64,000 bases of DNA, from the NCBI RefSeq assembly GCF_963678635.1, contig NC_087064.1:6734411-6798410 (forward strand). Reading direction: 5' to 3'. The notes under the pieces were generated by a model. That model was given only the letters and a program-made list of their open reading frames with translations. It made no database searches and was not told the DNA's origin. Position numbers and translations under genes: made by a program. Source of the DNA: Symsagittifera roscoffensis. Lineage: Eukaryota; Xenacoelomorpha; Acoela; Convolutidae. This document shows positions 60,296 to 64,000 of the stretch, in pieces; the stretch's first letter is position 1, and each line of letters starts with the position of its first letter.

Positions 60296-62182
60296 TTAAA
60301 GTTGTTTTTGAAATTCAACTTTCTTTAATATTTTAGATTGTGGGATGAATAATTTATAATTTTTACGTGGTTGATTTCTAAGTCGTGAAGACTCTCTATG
60401 TTCTGATTTGTCAATTTGTTCTTGGGGTATTATTTGTTCTGTCATTTTTCTATTTTTTCTTTCTTTTTGAGATGTATTTTGATCGAGATTTTTTGTATTG
60501 TTTTTTGTGGTGTTTGATTTTGTATTTTGATTTCCGAGGTGAATATCATTTTGTTCCTTTGTTATGTTTTCCGTATGGTCATTTTGAATAACTTTTAAAC
60601 CTGTAAAAGAATATAATTGAGTTAGTTCGCGGAGTGCGTATTCTTTTGGATAATAAGGTAATAGGTTATTTCGGTGTTGAACGATTTCTTTTTTATCTGA
60701 GTCGGTGATTTTATGTGTGACATCAGTGGGTTTTGCAATTATTTGGTATGGTCCTTTACGAAGGGGTTGTAACTTTTTTGAAATTCCTTTTTGAGTATTA
60801 AAATTGGGTATTAAAACAAATGTTCCAATTTTTAAATCGGAGGCTGGTGTAAAGCGTGAATTTATTTGTTCATTAATATTTTGCCTTTGTAACAACTTTT
60901 TTGTTACCTTTTGGTAAATTTCATTGTGTTTTTTATCTCTGTTTAAAATCCATTCGGTGTGTGTACCGGAGGCTAATTTAAGAATTTGTGGGTGATGAAA
61001 ATGATCTTCATCGTGTGTATGTAATGGTAGGTTATAACAAATTGAGTCTTTATTTGGTTGACAATAACCTTGTGCGTTTTTATGAGAGTTTGCTGTAAAC
61101 ATTATTGGTTTGCGTGGCTTTTGGTTAAAAACCATTTCATATGGTGACATTCCTAAAGTTGTCGTGATTTGTGAATTATATGCTAAGGGAAATAGTTTTA
61201 CATCTGTTGACCATTCGGTATATCTTGTATCATTGCCATTGATGATACATCTGAGATATTCTTGTAATGAACGGTTCATACCTTCGACTAAGCCGTTTGT
61301 CCAAGGTGCGTGAGATGTACATGGTTTTTGTTTAATGTTATACAAATGACATAGTGTGATGATTTCATTATTTATGAATTCTGTACCGTTGTCTGTAACT
61401 AAAATTTCTGGTAGTCCGAATTTTGCTATCCAGTGTTCATAGAGTGTTGTGTAAGCGTAATAAGCGTTACAATGTGGTACTGGGTTAAGTGCTACATAAT
61501 GTGTAAATGCGTCAACAATTACCATAATGTAGGAGTTTCCTTCGGATGAGGGTGAAATTGGTCCTTTGGTATCAAATGAGATACGATGATTAAAGTACAA
61601 ACTTTGTCCTTTAAAATCTTGTTTTTGTGCTATTTGCTTTTGATTTGGGTAAGGTTTATTCAGTTGACATACTATACAGTCATTGCATAGTACTTTTATC
61701 CAAATTGGTGCATTTGGGAAATAAAAGTTTTGTACAAAATTTGAATATGTTTTTTCTGATCCAGAGTGTCCTTTAATATTTTGTGTATGTGAAATATTAA
61801 AAGCTATAAGAATCATACTTAAAGGGAGACAGGGAACTGTAGATTCATTTAGTTTGTATTCTAGAAGGTCTGTGTTTTCGTTAATTGTTGTATTATTGAA
61901 TTTTCGAAAATATCGGAGGAGTGTTTTGTTTCCTAGAATAGTTGAATCTGCTTTGATAGGTTTAGTTTTATATTTGTGCCAAGATTTCAGTTGTCGAATT
62001 ACTGGGTCAAGGTTTTGATATTGTTTCAGTGTTGAAATTGTAATTGTTTCTGTTGGGGGGAGAAAAATGTTTTCAATTTCTAATTTAGATAAGGGTATTG
62101 TGTCAAGTGGGTCATGAAGGTCAAAAACTTGATTTATTGTGTATTTTGAATCGTTTGTTTGTGGTCCTGATAAGTTTATTTA
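60296..62182 (-). CDS. pol: Pol: integrase, in the frame one base behind RT
   Basis: This frame opens directly after a TGA at 62185-62183, overlaps the end of the RT frame by a few bases, and runs to 60296. The first ATG is at 61816, but conserved sequence starts before it. It has an HHCC zinc finger (SHTQNIKGHSG with CNDCIVC), the DDE core (SFDTKGPISP, VTDNGTEF, and the Glu in WTNGLVEGMNRSLQEYLR), PYEMVFNQKP, and a GPY-type tail (LQPLRKGPYQII). It inserts the element cDNA into the host genome. The RT-to-integrase join needs a frameshift or reflects a one-base indel. Confidence 0.93.
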
Positions 62183-63999
62183 TCAGTTAAATTTTCTTTT
62201 TCAATTAGTGGAAAATGTTCTTTTTTAGGCGGGTGTTGTTTTATTCTTTTTTGTTGGGGGTTATTTTTTATCCATTGTGAATATGGGATTGGTTTAAAAG
62301 TTGATGTTCCAAGTAGATCAACTTCATAGTGATTATTTTGACAATCTAAATAAAGTGGGAAGTGTTGTAGATTGTTTATTTGTGATTGTTCAACGTCAGT
62401 TTTTACTGCATATTTGCATTCCAATCGGGGTGATGTTTCATTTTCTGCAAGGTAGAATTTTATATTTTTGGGTATTTCAACTGTGGTTTTACGTGTAAGT
62501 AATTCAGGTGGCGTATTTCGACTTAATGTGTCTGGTAATGCAAGATTTTTTCCTGCGGTCCAAACTCTATGTAAGTTTGGGAATATCATTAAAATGAGTT
62601 GAAATCTATAAACTCGGTGGTTTGGATTAGACTTTTGTGTAAAAAGAAAGATGATTGGTTTATGGTCTGCGAATAGAATAGTGGGATGTTTTGATCCAAG
62701 TATCAGAAATTCATATTCTGTTAGTGTATATATTATGGCTGTACATTCTCTCATTAGAGTTGAGAGTCGTAGCTCTGCTTGAGTGAATAATCGAGAATTT
62801 GCTGATATGAGGTTCATTTTATTTGTACTATTATGTGATTGTAATAATGCTGCGCCGATGCCAAAGTTCGAAGCATCGCACATTGCATAAAATGGTTGAT
62901 TTGAATCTGGAATTGTGTTTGAAATTTGTTCAGTTAGAAGTTTTTTAATTTCTTCAAATCGTGCTTGATGTTCTGTATTCCATTCAAAATTATTTTGTTG
63001 TCTAAGTATGTTATAGAATGGTCGTAGATATAATTGCATTTTATAAAAATATTTGCTTAAAAAGTTTAACATTCCAAGGAATTCTTGGATTTTCTTTTTA
63101 TTTGTTGGTGGTTGGAGTTTTTTAATAGCGTCTATACGTGATTTCAATGGAGTGATTGTTTTTCTTTCTATATTATGTCCTAAGAATTTAACTTTTGTCA
63201 AAAAGAAGTGTGATTTATCGGGGGCGGCCTTCAGATTTTCGTTCTGAAGTATTTGGTGATATTGTTCTAAAACATTGAACATTTCCTCTTTTGTCTGTGA
63301 TTGCATAAAAACATCGTCTAAATAGGTGATTGCATTTTTCTTGAGTATTATTGGTCGAAAAATTTTGCTCATAAAAGCTGAAAATGCTGCTGGTCCTATG
63401 GATATTCCATAGAATAAGCGGTTGAATTCGTATTGTTGGTTTCCAATAACAAATTGTGTTAAGCGTCGTGATTGTTCATCTAATGGCATTTGATTATATG
63501 CACTATTCATATCGGCGGTGGTAAAGTATTTTCCGTTTATTTTTGTTAAAATAACTTGTATTGGTTCAATGGGCAAATTACACTTTGATTCATCTATTAG
63601 TGAGTTGAGGTATCTAGCATCGAGAACAATTTTTAATGATTCTCCTTTGGCTAAAATGATAACAGGGTTGATAAATGTGTTGCCTTTTGGTTGTTCCTCT
63701 TTGTTTACTGGTGATATAATGTTGTATTGTTCTAAAATGTCGAGTAATCTGTTCACTTTATCATGTAAGTGAATTGGTACTTTACTTGCTCTTTGTTTTT
63801 TGAAAACTGCGTCTGGTTTTAATGGGAGATGTAGTGATGAGCTGATTTTGCCAACATCAAATTTGGATGTTGCATAGACTGATGAATATTTAATTAGCTG
63901 TTTTGCTAGTTTTTCAAATTCGTCTTGTGTTATTTGTGAATGTTGGAAATTAAACATTGTTAAAAATTTCTGTTGACTCTCTGTGTAGTTACTTATGTT
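62176..63999 (-). CDS. pol: Pol: reverse transcriptase and RNase H (5' end outside window)
   Basis: The frame is open to the window edge, so the ATG at 63957 is internal. The N-terminal connector has a VYATSKFDVGKI-LHLPL block. RT motifs follow: KIVLDARYLN, FTTADMNSAYNQMPL with the first Asp, GISIGPAAFSAFM, the catalytic ITYLDDV, and FLGHNIE. RNase H follows with FYAMCDAS, RECTAI and ILFADHKPI, then the HRVWTAGKNLALPDTLSR tail typical of gypsy elements. The frame ends with TAA at 62178-62176 after a 100-residue linker. The catalytic residues are present, so the enzyme looks functional. Confidence 0.95.
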   Translation of the reverse strand, partial: NISNYTESQQKFLTMFNFQHSQITQDEFEKLAKQLIKYSSVYATSKFDVGKISSSLHLPLKPDAVFKKQRASKVPIHLHDKVNRLLDILEQYNIISPVNKEEQPKGNTFINPVIILAKGESLKIVLDARYLNSLIDESKCNLPIEPIQVILTKINGKYFTTADMNSAYNQMPLDEQSRRLTQFVIGNQQYEFNRLFYGISIGPAAFSAFMSKIFRPIILKKNAITYLDDVFMQSQTKEEMFNVLEQYHQILQNENLKAAPDKSHFFLTKVKFLGHNIERKTITPLKSRIDAIKKLQPPTNKKKIQEFLGMLNFLSKYFYKMQLYLRPFYNILRQQNNFEWNTEHQARFEEIKKLLTEQISNTIPDSNQPFYAMCDASNFGIGAALLQSHNSTNKMNLISANSRLFTQAELRLSTLMRECTAIIYTLTEYEFLILGSKHPTILFADHKPIIFLFTQKSNPNHRVYRFQLILMIFPNLHRVWTAGKNLALPDTLSRNTPPELLTRKTTVEIPKNIKFYLAENETSPRLECKYAVKTDVEQSQINNLQHFPLYLDCQNNHYEVDLLGTSTFKPIPYSQWIKNNPQQKRIKQHPPKKEHFPLIEKENLTDK

Positions 64000-64000
64000 G

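Larger units (their letters stand above)
53735..64000 (-). mobile_element. Ty3/gypsy-type LTR retrotransposon with envelope and extra 3' ORFs (partial)
   Basis: In minus-strand order: RT and RNase H (63999-62176), integrase (62182-60296), an ATG-less hydrophobic frame, a two-helix mini-ORF, an ATG-less Pro/Ser/Thr-rich ORF, an envelope-like glycoprotein, and a final disordered ORF in two parts. The RT-RNase H-integrase order and the GPY-like integrase tail are those of Metaviridae. Gag, protease and the 5' LTR would lie beyond position 64000. The coding strand is A/C-rich throughout. The largest ORFs are intact, so the copy is young, apart from one frame change and one stop. Confidence 0.85.

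Noticed and set aside
62188-62194. AAATTTA as the programmed frameshift site of pol
   Set aside because: A one-base backward slip there is followed directly by a TGA in the integrase frame.
1-64000. CRISPR arrays, bacterial operons, rRNA or tRNA genes
   Set aside because: No regular spacer arrays, no ribosome-binding-site-led gene strings and no tRNA or rRNA signatures were found. The sequence is eukaryotic.

Overview
This is a window of AT-rich nuclear DNA from an animal, most likely an invertebrate. Three intron-containing genes are spread across about 50 kb of repeat-packed sequence, and the last 12 kb or so is the 3' part of a large LTR retrotransposon. There are long AT-rich introns, GT-AG splice sites, several transposon families with clear termini, and no bacterial features. 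I cannot name the species.

Layout. (1) 2337-14127, minus strand: a complete six-exon tektin-family gene. All five introns are phase 0 and the spliced product is 504 residues, best matching tektin-like 1 (TEKTL1/CCDC105), a sperm flagellar microtubule inner protein. (2) 22725-34623, plus strand: a three-exon gene for a 207-residue protein I do not recognise. It has a basic, Ser-rich, low-complexity N-terminal half and a compact C-terminal half. (3) 38239-50858, plus strand: a five-exon secreted S1-family serine protease homologue that keeps the catalytic His but has lost the Asp and the Ser, so it is predicted to be a pseudoprotease. (4) About 52000-64000, minus strand: a Ty3/gypsy-type element with reverse transcriptase, RNase H and integrase. 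After these come an unusual set of 3' genes: a tiny two-helix membrane ORF, a long ATG-less Pro/Ser/Thr-rich ORF, a large envelope-like glycoprotein with a chuvirus-like cysteine layout, and another disordered ORF joined to the envelope gene by an ATGA overlap and interrupted by one in-frame stop.

Repeats. The dominant repeat (at least ten copies, about 350-550 bp) looks like a non-autonomous Helentron/Helitron2 family (HINE). It starts GTTCCGACT, has the inverse AGTCGGAAC near the 3' end, then a CAGGGC/GCCCTG hairpin, and ends CTTG, always next to TT. Two nested insertions let the element limits be read directly. Other families are a CAGGGGCGGAT-ended hAT-like MITE (one copy with a perfect 8-bp target duplication), a GGCTCTTTT-ended MITE (perfect 8-bp duplication), a MITE whose inverted ends are tandem 17-mers (9-bp duplication), a CGGGTCTTATGC-ended MITE, and a 1.6-kb foldback element that has swallowed two hAT-like MITEs. 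Several sit in introns close to splice sites.

The three host genes show no functional link. The most novel material is the 3' gene set of the retroelement and the pseudoprotease.
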